Shown here: positions 16,970-24,926 of the stretch, in pieces | How positions within the stretch are numbered: position 1 is the stretch's first letter | How the letters are laid out: the number at the start of each line of letters is the position of its first letter | Source of the DNA: Pseudomonas botevensis | Lineage (GTDB): Bacteria; Pseudomonadota; Gammaproteobacteria; Pseudomonadales; Pseudomonadaceae | DNA: 64,000 nucleotides | Reading direction: 5' to 3' | Assembly: GCF_019145475.1 (NCBI RefSeq) | Contig: NZ_JAHTKI010000023.1 | Span: forward strand, 1 to 64,000 | Position numbers and translations under genes: made by a program | The notes under the pieces: generated by a model | Seen by the model: the letters and a program-made list of their open reading frames with translations, nothing else | What the model was told of the DNA's origin: nothing | Databases searched by the model: none

Positions 16970-18283
16970 ATGACTGCCCACTCCGTTGCTCGACCGGCGC
17001 CATTCAGCCGTTCCGACTACAAGACCCTCGGCCTTGCGGCCCTTGGCGGGGCGCTGGAGATTTACGATTTCATCATTTTCGTATTCTTCGCCCTGACCCT
17101 CAGCCAATTGTTCTTCCCGCCGGAAATGCCCGAGTGGCTGCGTCTGCTGCAAAGTTTCGGGATTTTCGTCACCGGTTATCTGGCGCGGCCCCTGGGCGGG
17201 ATTCTGATGGCGCATTTCGCCGATCGCCTGGGCCGTAAAAAGGTATTCAGCCTGAGCATCCTGATGATGGCGCTGCCGTGCCTGCTGATCGGGATCATGC
17301 CGACTTATGCGCAGATCGGTTATTTCGCGCCCTTGCTGCTGTTGGCCCTGCGCATCCTGCAAGGCGCAGCGGTAGGCGGCGAAGTGCCGAGCGCCTGGGT
17401 GTTCGTCGCCGAGCATGCGCCAGCCGGGCATCGGGGCTACGCCCTGGGCTTTTTGCAGGCCGGGCTGACGTTCGGTTATCTGATCGGCGCCCTGACCGCG
17501 ACGTTCCTGGCGCAGATGTTCACGCCGGCGGAAATTCTCGATTACGCCTGGCGCTACCCGTTCCTGCTCGGCGGTGTGTTCGGCGTGATCGGCGTCTGGC
17601 TGCGCCGCTGGCTGAGTGAAACCCCGGTGTTTCTGGCGATGGAAGCGCAGCGCGAGGCGCGGGTCGAACTGCCACTGCGCACGGTATTGCGCGAGCATCG
17701 ACTGGCGATGTTGCCGGCCGTGTTGCTGACCTGCGTATTGACCTCGGCCGTGGTGGTGTTCGTGGTCATCACCCCGACCATGATGCAGAAAACCTTCGGC
17801 ATGACCGCCAGCCATACGTTCGCCCTCAGTGCATTGGGCATCGTGTTTCTGAATATCGGCTGTGTGATTGCCGGTCTGCTGGTCGACCGCATCGGGGCGT
17901 GGCGCACAGTCATGCTGTATAGCCTGCTGCTGCCGCTGGGGATCGGCGTGCTTTACGCCTGTCTGATGGCCGGTGCCGGATGGATCGGCCTGGCCTATGC
18001 CGTCGCCGGACTTGGCTGCGGTGTGGTCGGTGCGGTGCCCTCGGTGATGGTCGGTCTGTTTCCGGCGCGGATTCGCGTATCGGGCATTTCCTTCACCTAC
18101 AACATTGCCTACGCCGCGTGGGCGAGTATCACACCGCTGCTGCTGATCGGTCTGATGCCATGGAGTCCATGGATCTGCGTGATCTTCTGTGCCGCGATGG
18201 GCGCGGTGGGGATCTTCAGCGCGGCGTATTTCGGCGCGCGGATGCCGCGCCAGGGGCAGTGTCAGGTGGCCGGAACCGCCTGA
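16970..18283 (+). CDS. MFS transporter, metabolite:H+ symporter (MHS) family (437 aa)
   Basis: Twelve-span transporter of the MHS branch, which contains citrate, alpha-ketoglutarate, proline/betaine and shikimate symporters. The N-terminal GGALEIYDFIIFVFFALTL and GYLARPLGG...FADRLGRKKVF segments are typical (the second is the MFS signature between spans 2 and 3). RILQGAAVGGE is the span-5 motif. The ATG at 16970 is chosen because the protein then begins close to the first helix; an upstream in-frame start would run through the long inverted repeat. The substrate cannot be told from sequence. It diverges from the AtoE-type gene, so both could serve organic acid uptake. Confidence 0.85.
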   Translation: MTAHSVARPAPFSRSDYKTLGLAALGGALEIYDFIIFVFFALTLSQLFFPPEMPEWLRLLQSFGIFVTGYLARPLGGILMAHFADRLGRKKVFSLSILMMALPCLLIGIMPTYAQIGYFAPLLLLALRILQGAAVGGEVPSAWVFVAEHAPAGHRGYALGFLQAGLTFGYLIGALTATFLAQMFTPAEILDYAWRYPFLLGGVFGVIGVWLRRWLSETPVFLAMEAQREARVELPLRTVLREHRLAMLPAVLLTCVLTSAVVVFVVITPTMMQKTFGMTASHTFALSALGIVFLNIGCVIAGLLVDRIGAWRTVMLYSLLLPLGIGVLYACLMAGAGWIGLAYAVAGLGCGVVGAVPSVMVGLFPARIRVSGISFTYNIAYAAWASITPLLLIGLMPWSPWICVIFCAAMGAVGIFSAAYFGARMPRQGQCQVAGTA

Positions 18284-18399
18284 CACTGTGCGGCCTGACT
18301 ATTTTTGTAGGACAGGCTGCGCGCGCTCTTCAGAAAAGATTTTCAAGGCCGATGGTTAGGAGACATACCGCTCTCTACCTGGTCCATCGGTGCTCTCCC

Positions 18400-19716
18400 A
18401 TGTTCAATAAACGCCTGAAGCAAGAGCTGGCGGCTCTTCGTGAAGAACTCTCCAGCCTTCTGCAAGTGAAGGAAAGTCTGGAAAGCGAGATGCTGGTGCT
18501 GACGCTGGAGCCGGACGGGCGGATTCAGTCGGTCAATCAGAATTTTCTTACCGAAATGCTCTACAAGAGCCACGACCTGATCGGCCGCGCCATCGAAGAC
18601 ATTGTGCCGGCCCACGTGAAGTCCGACGAGTTTCACCACCGCTTCCGCGCGGCCCTGAGCCGTGGCGAGCATTTTGCCGGCGCCGTGCGCCTTTCCCGTG
18701 GCAATGGCGAGGAAGCGTGGCTGCGCTCGATCGTGCAACCCGTGCGCTCCTCGGACGGGCGGATCAGGCATTTCTCGATTTTCTCCAGCGACCTGACGCG
18801 GACCATCGAAGCCTCCCGCGAGCACGAAAACCTGATCGGCGCGCTGGTGCGTTCCACCGCCGTGATCGAGTTCGACCTCAACGGCAACGTGCTGAACGCC
18901 AACGAGCGCTTTCTCAGCGGCATGGGCTACAGCCTGGCGCAGATCAAGGGCAAGCATCACCGCATGTTCTGCCTGCCGGAAGAGTCGGGCAGCGCCGAAT
19001 ACCAGAACTTCTGGCGTCGTTTGAACAACGGCGAGTTCGTCGCCGATCGTTTCAAGCGGGTCGACAGCCATGGTCGGGTGGTCTGGCTGGAGGCGTCTTA
19101 CAACCCGGTGCTCGACGCCAACGAAAAACTCTACAAGGTGGTGAAATTCGCCACGGTGATCACCGATCAGGTGAACCGCGAACAAGCGGTTGCCGAGGCG
19201 GCCAGCATCGCCTACAGCACCTCGCAGCAGACCGACAGCACCGCTCAGCGCGGTACGACCGTCGTGACCGAAGCGGTCAATGTGATGCGCGACCTGTCGC
19301 GTCATATGCAGAGTGCGGGTGAAGGCATCGAGGCGCTGAACGAGCAGTCGCTGGTGATCGGCACCATCGTCAAGACGATCAGCGGCATCGCCGAACAGAC
19401 CAACCTGCTGGCGCTCAACGCAGCGATCGAGGCGGCCCGTGCCGGCGAGCAGGGTCGGGGCTTTGCGGTGGTGGCCGACGAAGTGCGGCAACTGGCGTCG
19501 CGCACCAGCCAGGCCACCGACGAGATTGTCGGCGTGGTGCGGCAGAACCAGGAAATGGCGCGCAACGCCGTGGCCCTGATGACCGACGGCAAGCTCCAGG
19601 CCGAGCAGGGGCTGGCGCTGGCGGCGGAGGCGGGCACGGTGATCGTCGAGATCCAGGACGGCGCGCAGAAAGTGGTGAATGCCGTAGGGCAGTTCGCTAA
19701 TCAACTGACGACCTGA
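18400..19716 (+). CDS. Soluble PAS-PAS chemoreceptor, BdlA-like (438 aa)
   Basis: Cytoplasmic methyl-accepting chemotaxis protein. The domain order is a coiled start (residues 1-30), PAS 1 (about 32-140, LEPDGRIQSVNQNF...), PAS 2 (about 150-265, IEFDLNGNVLNANERF...) and a signalling domain. The signalling hairpin tip reads GIAEQTNLLALNAAIEAARAGEQGRGFAVVADEVR. No membrane segment is present. This layout and length match P. aeruginosa BdlA (biofilm dispersion), and Aer2-like receptors are related. PAS domains suggest sensing of redox state, oxygen or a small ligand. The start at 18400 follows a short gap; longer upstream reading would run into the preceding gene in another frame. Confidence 0.85.
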   Translation: MFNKRLKQELAALREELSSLLQVKESLESEMLVLTLEPDGRIQSVNQNFLTEMLYKSHDLIGRAIEDIVPAHVKSDEFHHRFRAALSRGEHFAGAVRLSRGNGEEAWLRSIVQPVRSSDGRIRHFSIFSSDLTRTIEASREHENLIGALVRSTAVIEFDLNGNVLNANERFLSGMGYSLAQIKGKHHRMFCLPEESGSAEYQNFWRRLNNGEFVADRFKRVDSHGRVVWLEASYNPVLDANEKLYKVVKFATVITDQVNREQAVAEAASIAYSTSQQTDSTAQRGTTVVTEAVNVMRDLSRHMQSAGEGIEALNEQSLVIGTIVKTISGIAEQTNLLALNAAIEAARAGEQGRGFAVVADEVRQLASRTSQATDEIVGVVRQNQEMARNAVALMTDGKLQAEQGLALAAEAGTVIVEIQDGAQKVVNAVGQFANQLTT

Positions 19717-19826
19717 TCGGCGGTAAATCCCCTGCTGTGGGAGCAATCGTGCTCCCATGGTTTGTGCAGGCAGTTCTTTCTTCTGCCTGCCGCTACAATC
19801 GGCTCTTTTTCCTGGAGCAGATTTTC

Positions 19827-20420
19827 ATGAGCGCTTCTCACCGCCGCCCGGTGCCCTTGAATAAAGCCTACCGGTTGCTCAATCACGGCCCGACCGTGTT
19901 GGTCAGCGCCGCCCATGACGGTCAGCGCAACATCATGGCGGCAGCCTGGGCCATGCCGCTGGACTTCGAACCGCCGAAAGTCGCGGTGGTGCTCGACAAG
20001 TCGACCTGGACACGGCAATTGCTTGAAGCCTGCGGCACCTTCGTCCTCAACGTGCCTTGCGTGGCCCAGGCCGATATTGCGCAGACCGTCGGCACGACCT
20101 CGGGACTTGAGATCAACCGCGATCAGGGCCGCGACAAGTTTCAGGCCTATGGCTTGCAGACCTTTGCCGGCGAACAGGTCGACGCGCCGATGCTCGAAGG
20201 CTGCGTGGCGTGGCTCGAATGTCGGCTGCTGCCGGAACCGCACAACCATCAGCAATACGACCTGTTCCTCGCCGAAGTCATCGCGGCGCAGGCTGATGAG
20301 CGGGTGTTCAGCGACGGACGCTGGCATTTCGAAGGGCACGATGCGTTGCGCACGCTGCATCACGTCGCGGGCGGGCACTTTCTGACGATTGGTGATCCGG
20401 TGGATGGCAAGGCGCTATAA
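19827..20420 (+). CDS. Flavin reductase-like FMN-binding protein (197 aa)
   Basis: Member of the flavin reductase-like split-barrel family. The N-terminal PTVLVSAAHDGQRNIMAAAWAMPLDFEPPKVAVVL segment is the usual FMN-binding start of that family, followed by TWTRQLLEACGTFVLNVP. It probably binds FMN and reduces flavin with NAD(P)H, but its partner is not known. The ATG at 19827 has GGAG 9 bases upstream, and a TACAAT lies about 30 bases upstream as a plausible -10 element. It appears monocistronic. Confidence 0.85.
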   Translation: MSASHRRPVPLNKAYRLLNHGPTVLVSAAHDGQRNIMAAAWAMPLDFEPPKVAVVLDKSTWTRQLLEACGTFVLNVPCVAQADIAQTVGTTSGLEINRDQGRDKFQAYGLQTFAGEQVDAPMLEGCVAWLECRLLPEPHNHQQYDLFLAEVIAAQADERVFSDGRWHFEGHDALRTLHHVAGGHFLTIGDPVDGKAL

Positions 20421-20616
20421 ACCGCTCTGGAGGCCGCATTGGGCCAGAAGGTTGCCCGTGGCAACGCTGCATGCAGTCTGCCAACACCTCGATTGTCAGT
20501 TGGCCCCGAATGAGACGACCGGGGCCTGAGGGAGCGTGCAGGTGTTTTTTGGGGGGCTGCAGGCCCCCTCCGAACTCTTTCTCAGTCTCGCAGCAAGTAG
20601 CGTGGCTGTCTTCGGA

Positions 20617-20988
20617 TCAGATTGGTTTTACCGGTTTGATCAGGCTTTCCGCAGGAATTCCGAACAGGTCATGAAGCTTCCAGATCATGGGGAGCGTCAA
20701 TGCACGCTTGCCGTTCAGGACTTCATAGACGCGATTCGTGCGGCCGATTGCTGGCACGAGATCGGCTGCCGACAGACCAGACTGCTCCATTCGAAACCTT
20801 ATGGCATCGATCGGGTTCGGCAAGTCGAGAGGAAACTGCTTGGCTTCGTAGGCCTCGATAAGCGTGATCATGATGTCGAAGTAGTCACCTTCCGGAGTGC
20901 CGGGTTCAGGCTCATTTTCAAACAGCGGGGATATGTCCCTGAGTGCGGCGCGGTAGTCTTCTTCGGTATGAATCGGACGTATGTTCAT
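20617..20988 (-). CDS. higA: HigA-type antitoxin (123 aa)
   Basis: Antitoxin with a C-terminal helix-turn-helix (about residues 62-115: LSAADLVPAIGRTNRVYEVLNGKRALTLPMIWKLHDLFGIP), which fits HigA proteins that neutralise HigB and repress their own operon. The N-terminal part (MNIRPIHTEEDYRAALRDI) is typical of this HigA subgroup. It starts 3 bases after the toxin stop, in the toxin-first order seen in higBA loci. The pair lies in a more AT-rich patch than its neighbours, consistent with horizontal acquisition. Confidence 0.9.
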   Translation of the reverse strand: MNIRPIHTEEDYRAALRDISPLFENEPEPGTPEGDYFDIMITLIEAYEAKQFPLDLPNPIDAIRFRMEQSGLSAADLVPAIGRTNRVYEVLNGKRALTLPMIWKLHDLFGIPAESLIKPVKPI

Positions 20989-20991
20989 GGG

Positions 20992-21294
20992 TTACTCCAT
21001 TTCGACGGTATCAGCGTCGACTGCATCGTACTGCTTGTGAGTACCGATAAATTTTATGTAAACAGCCCCGAAGCGGTAGGCCACTGCGGCGATCAGGCGA
21101 AAGTCATTGCCCTTGATGTTGAATACGACCCTGCGGCTCTTCAAGATGCTGGCCGAAGCGAAATGGGCCTTTATGTCAGCAGGTGTTGTCCAGTTCGCTT
21201 TTCTGGCCTCGTCTATCCAGGCCAGCAATGGTTGCTCTGTCTCGGGATATCGCTCCCAAAAAACTTTTAGCTGATTGATGGCGATGATTCGCAT
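20992..21294 (-). CDS. higB: HigB-type mRNA interferase toxin (100 aa)
   Basis: RelE-fold toxin of the HigB family, a ribosome-dependent mRNA endonuclease. Recognisable parts are MRIIAINQLKVFWERYPETEQPLLAWIDEARKANWTTPADIK and the conserved RVVFNIKGNDFRLIAAVAYRFGAVYIKFIGTHKQYD, ending close to the expected 100 residues. Arg/Lys/His residues of the usual active site occur in the C-terminal half (KGNDFRL, GTHKQYD). It is the first gene of the higBA operon; a short palindrome 12 bases upstream of its ATG is a candidate HigA operator. Confidence 0.92.
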   Translation of the reverse strand: MRIIAINQLKVFWERYPETEQPLLAWIDEARKANWTTPADIKAHFASASILKSRRVVFNIKGNDFRLIAAVAYRFGAVYIKFIGTHKQYDAVDADTVEME

Positions 21295-21305
21295 GGCGTG
21301 ATCCT

Positions 21306-21322
21306 AGTCCCGCTATGGGACT
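21306..21322. promoter_or_regulatory. Palindrome upstream of higB, candidate HigA operator
   Basis: AGTCCCGCTATGGGACT is a perfect inverted repeat with 6-bp arms around a 5-base spacer, placed 12 bases before the higB ATG. Autoregulated toxin-antitoxin operons usually carry such a site; binding by HigA is inferred. Confidence 0.5.
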
Positions 21323-21511
21323 GATGCAAGTCTATGGAAGCGCAATGGTTGTACGGTTTGAGCGCTGGTTCGATGTCGGCGCTTTCGCAAATGGCAACAG
21401 GTTAAAAGCCGAATCTGATGGCGCTGAGCAGATAGCAAATCTACCTTCTGCGGTTTTTTTCCGGGGTAGGAATAAGCAACGCAGTACGACTGAACTGGAT
21501 CTGTCGGCATC

Positions 21512-21541
21512 AAAAAAGGCCTACCTCGCAGTAAGCCTTTT
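21512..21541 (-). terminator. Terminator of the gamma-glutamyltransferase gene
   Basis: On the minus strand AAAAGGCTTAC pairs with GTAGGCCTTTT and ends in a six-T run, 19 bases past the stop of the gamma-glutamyltransferase gene. The flanking A-run also allows weak function in the other direction. Confidence 0.75.
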
Positions 21542-21559
21542 CCGTTTGCCATGTACGCC

Positions 21560-23392
21560 TCAATCCCCCAACGCTTCCCCCTCACGCCGTGGGTCCGCGC
21601 CGCCGGCCAGTGTCGTTTTGCCCTGGGCATCCTTGACCCGCACGATGGCCTGGGTGCCGCTGGTCATGTCGATTTCGTTCACCGTATGGCCTTTGCCCTT
21701 CAGGGCCTGGATCAGGGTCGGGGTGAACTGGCCTTGTTCCAGTTCGGTGGGGCCGTTGCGGCTGCCGAAGTTGGGCAGGCTGATGGCGCTTTGCGGGTCG
21801 AGGTTCCAGTCGAGCAGGCCGATGGTGGATTTGGCGACGTACTCGATGATCTGTGAACCGCCGGGTGAACCGACGGTGGCGACGAATTCACCGCTGTTGC
21901 GATCAAAGATCAGGGTCGGTGCCATCGATGAGCGCGGGCGCTTGCCGGGTTCGACGCGGTTGGCGACTTTCTGTCCGTTTTCTTCGGGGATGAACGAAAA
22001 GTCAGTCATCTGGTTGTTCAGCAGGAAGCCCTGAACCATCAGGTGTGAGCCGAACGCTGCCTCGATGGTCGTGGTCATTGACACCGCGCCGCCGAAGTCA
22101 TCCACCGCCACCACTTGCGAGGTGGAGATGCGCAGCGGCGAGCGATCCGGCGCGTAGGCGACCTGTACGCCCGGTGGCGTGCCGGGTCTGGCGCTGCCCA
22201 TGCTGCGTTCGCTGATCAGGCTGGCGCGGCTGGCCAGATAACCGGGATCGACCAGACCTTTGACCGGCACGGGTACGAAGTCGGTGTCGGCCACGTATTG
22301 CGCGCGGTCGGCGTAGGCCAGGCGCTCGGCCTCGGCGATCAGGTGTACCGCTTCGGGCGCCGGTTCGAGGCCGGCGGGCTTATCGGTTTTCACGGGTTTG
22401 AGCGGTGCCAGTGCCAGGCGCGGGTCGCGGGCTTCCAGGGCCTGCAAGATGCCGAGGATCTGCGCTACGGCGATCCCGCCCGAGGACGGCGGCGGCATGC
22501 CACACACCTGCCAGCGCTTGTAGTCGGTACACAGCGGCGCGCGCTCCTTGGCCCGATAGTGCTGGAGATCGCTCAGCGACAGGCTGCCAGGATTGGCGTG
22601 GCCCTGGACCTTGGCGACGATCTCTTCGGCGATCGGGCCTTTGTACAAGGCGTCGGCGCCTTCGTTGGCAATCCGTTTGAGCACGGCTGCCAAGGCCGGG
22701 TTCTGCAAGCGGGCGCCGACGTCTTTGACGCTGCCGTCATTGTTGAGGAAGTACCTGGCCATGTCCGGCGAGCGGCGTATCACCGGGTCGGACGCGAGCA
22801 ATGAATGCAGGCGAGGGGAAATGGCGAAACCCTGCTCCGCCAGTTTGATCGCCGGTGTGAACAGGCTGGCCCAGGGCAGGCGGCCCTGTTGTTTATGCGC
22901 CAGTTCCAATGCCCGCAACACCCCCGGCGTGCCGACCGAACGTCCACCGATCTGCGCCTCAGGGAACGGCATCGGTTTGCCATCAGCTTGCAGGAACAGC
23001 TTTTCGGTGGCCCCGGCCGGCGCGGTTTCGCGGCCGTCGTAGGTGCGCACCTGTTTACCGTCCCACAGCACAATCATCGCGCCGCCACCGATCCCGGAGG
23101 ATTGCGGTTCGACCAGGGTCAGCACCGCCTGCATCGCAATGGCGGCGTCGATGGCCGAGCCACCCTGGCGCAGCATCTCGCGCCCGGCTTCGGCGGCCAG
23201 CGGATTCGCGGCGGCGGCCATGTGCTGGCTGGCGTGACGGGTTTGCAGGTCGGTGCGGTAACCGGAGGCGGCTTCCGGTGCCAGTGGCAGCGTGGAGGAG
23301 GGCGGAGCGTTGCAGGCGGCGAGGGTCAGGGCGCTGACGATCAGGGTCAGGGCCGGCAGGCGAAAGCGGTTCAAGGCTAGGGCTGGAAACAC
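21560..23392 (-). CDS. ggt: Gamma-glutamyltransferase family lipoprotein (610 aa)
   Basis: Self-processing N-terminal nucleophile hydrolase of the gamma-glutamyltranspeptidase family, acting on gamma-glutamyl compounds such as glutathione outside the cytoplasm. A signal sequence ending in the lipobox LAAC (Cys27) predicts a lipoprotein. Family segments are EPQSSGIGGGAMIVL (residues 95-109), YDGRETAP (118-125), PPSSGGI (301-307) and the late GSPGG. The usual autocleavage motif TTHxS is replaced by STSQVV, with Thr424 as the probable nucleophile. Both subunits appear intact. The gene is single and bounded by a terminator. Confidence 0.88.
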   Translation of the reverse strand: MFPALALNRFRLPALTLIVSALTLAACNAPPSSTLPLAPEAASGYRTDLQTRHASQHMAAAANPLAAEAGREMLRQGGSAIDAAIAMQAVLTLVEPQSSGIGGGAMIVLWDGKQVRTYDGRETAPAGATEKLFLQADGKPMPFPEAQIGGRSVGTPGVLRALELAHKQQGRLPWASLFTPAIKLAEQGFAISPRLHSLLASDPVIRRSPDMARYFLNNDGSVKDVGARLQNPALAAVLKRIANEGADALYKGPIAEEIVAKVQGHANPGSLSLSDLQHYRAKERAPLCTDYKRWQVCGMPPPSSGGIAVAQILGILQALEARDPRLALAPLKPVKTDKPAGLEPAPEAVHLIAEAERLAYADRAQYVADTDFVPVPVKGLVDPGYLASRASLISERSMGSARPGTPPGVQVAYAPDRSPLRISTSQVVAVDDFGGAVSMTTTIEAAFGSHLMVQGFLLNNQMTDFSFIPEENGQKVANRVEPGKRPRSSMAPTLIFDRNSGEFVATVGSPGGSQIIEYVAKSTIGLLDWNLDPQSAISLPNFGSRNGPTELEQGQFTPTLIQALKGKGHTVNEIDMTSGTQAIVRVKDAQGKTTLAGGADPRREGEALGD

Positions 23393-23547
23393 GCGGGACT
23401 CTCCATCCGTGGGATAAAAGTCTGAGGGACTTTATCGGCCGACCGGGCAGGACGCAAACCGACGGGTACTTTCTCCTTCATGCCCTGGCGGATTTTCTGT
23501 AGGGTCAGGGGCAAACGTGAAGCCGGAAAAACCAACAAGAGGCCGCC

Positions 23548-24648
23548 ATGGATAACGCGTTTCCGACACAGCCCAGTTACCGTCATCAGCGCGAGCGGTT
23601 TCTTGCCACCGCGAGCGTTGCGGGTGCCAGCCTTTCCTCCTACGCGCATCCGCTCAAGGGGCCGTTCGGCGAGCCGTTGAGTACCGACGTCGCAGTGTTA
23701 GGCAATCCCCTGGCCAGGCGGCGTCTGGTGGCGCTCAGCGGCACCCATGGCGTGGAGGGGTATTACGGCTCCGAATGCCAGATCGACTGGCTGAAACAGT
23801 TCACGCCCGACCTGCTGCCCGAGGATGTCGCGGTGGTGATGATTCACCTGATCAACCCGTGGGGCACCGCGTGGCTGCGGCGGGTCAACGAAGACAACAT
23901 TGACCTCAACCGCAATCATCTGGATTTCAGCCACACGTTGCCCGACAACCGGGCCTACGCCGCGCTGCATGAGATCTACGCGTGCAGCCAACTGCGCGGG
24001 CCGCAGCGACAGCGCGCCGATGCGTTGCTCGATGCGCAGATCGCCGAACATGGCTGGCCGGCGGTGATGTCGATTGTCGAGGGCGGTCAGCACAGTCATC
24101 CCGACGGATTGTTTTACGGTGGGCTGGAACCGAGCTGGTCGAACCGCACGTTGCAGCGGATCGTCCAGCAGCACCTGGCCGGCGCTGAAACCGTGATGTG
24201 TTTCGATCTGCATACCGGGGCGGGTGAATATGGCCACCCGATGCTGCTGACCATCACCGAGGCACCTTATCCGGCGCTGGCGCAGGCCCAGTCGATTTAC
24301 GGCCCATGGTTGTACACCTTGCACACGGGTGCCGCGACCGTGAGCGAAACCGGCGTCGCGGCGACGGCCACCGGCTACACCTCCCAGGCTTTGCTCAATG
24401 CATTGCCGGGTGTGCGCTTGATGCCGTTCGTGATCGAGTGCGGAACCTATCCCGGTGCCGAGGTGCATCGGCATCTGCGCGATGATCATTGGCTGCACTT
24501 GCATGGCGATCCGCTGAGTGCGGCGGGGCATGAGATCAAACTGAATCTGCTGGAGCAGTTCTATCCGGCCGATCCGGACTGGCGCGCGATGGTCGGTCTG
24601 CGTACCCGGCAGATCTGGTCCAAAGGACTGGCTGCATTGGCCGGGTGA
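23548..24648 (+). CDS. DUF2817 protein, M14-like metallocarboxypeptidase (366 aa)
   Basis: The family is related to zinc carboxypeptidases and succinylglutamate desuccinylase-type enzymes. GTHGVEGYYG contains the likely zinc ligands His67 and Glu70, and RVNEDNIDLNRN matches the conserved Asn/Arg segment of M14 enzymes. CFDLHTGAGEYG (about residues 216-227) supplies a third His ligand, and a later FVIECGTYPG may supply the catalytic Glu. A cytoplasmic location is likely, as no signal peptide is seen. A peptide or amide substrate is unknown. The gene is divergent from the gamma-glutamyltransferase gene, 155 bases away, which could hint at related peptide catabolism. Confidence 0.82.
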   Translation: MDNAFPTQPSYRHQRERFLATASVAGASLSSYAHPLKGPFGEPLSTDVAVLGNPLARRRLVALSGTHGVEGYYGSECQIDWLKQFTPDLLPEDVAVVMIHLINPWGTAWLRRVNEDNIDLNRNHLDFSHTLPDNRAYAALHEIYACSQLRGPQRQRADALLDAQIAEHGWPAVMSIVEGGQHSHPDGLFYGGLEPSWSNRTLQRIVQQHLAGAETVMCFDLHTGAGEYGHPMLLTITEAPYPALAQAQSIYGPWLYTLHTGAATVSETGVAATATGYTSQALLNALPGVRLMPFVIECGTYPGAEVHRHLRDDHWLHLHGDPLSAAGHEIKLNLLEQFYPADPDWRAMVGLRTRQIWSKGLAALAG

Positions 24649-24694
24649 AACAGCGATGGCCGGCCGGTGACGGTCGGCACTTTTCTCGGGGCAT

Positions 24695-24728
24695 AAAAAA
24701 ACGGCCTACCTTTCGGTAAGCCGTTTTT
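24695..24728. terminator. Bidirectional terminator between DUF2817 gene and tRNA-Met
   Basis: AAAAACGGCCTACC and GGTAAGCCGTTTTT pair around a TTTC loop with A- and T-runs on the two sides. It follows the tRNA-Met gene on the minus strand by 6 bases and lies 47 bases past the plus-strand DUF2817 stop. Confidence 0.88.
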
Positions 24729-24734
24729 AGTACT

Positions 24735-24811
24735 TGGTGGCTACACAGGGACTTGAACCCCGGACCCCAGCATTATGAATGCTATGCTCTAACCAACTGA
24801 GCTATGTAGCC
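24735..24811 (-). tRNA. tRNA-Met (anticodon CAT)
   Basis: The minus strand gives a 77-base cloverleaf starting GGCTACATAGCTCAGTTGG and ending in an encoded CCA. The acceptor stem GGCTACA pairs with TGTAGCC, the anticodon stem-loop is TAGCATTCATAATGCTG with anticodon CAT, and the T-arm contains GGTTCAAGTCC. The first acceptor pair is intact (G-C), so it is an elongator rather than an initiator tRNA. A distinct tRNA-Ile with a modified CAT anticodon cannot be excluded from sequence alone but is less likely. Confidence 0.93.
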
Positions 24812-24926
24812 AAGTGGCGCGCATTATTCACCCGTAATGCAGATGCGTCAAGCGCGAATTCAAAATATTTCTTCTTATTTTCAACCGCTTAACCTCCCGC
24901 ACCGAAAAACGGGGCGGGGAGGGGGC

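Noticed and set aside
24735..24811. tRNA-Met as an attachment site for an integrated element
   Set aside because: No integrase gene, no repeat of the tRNA 3' end and no atypical block were seen on either side.
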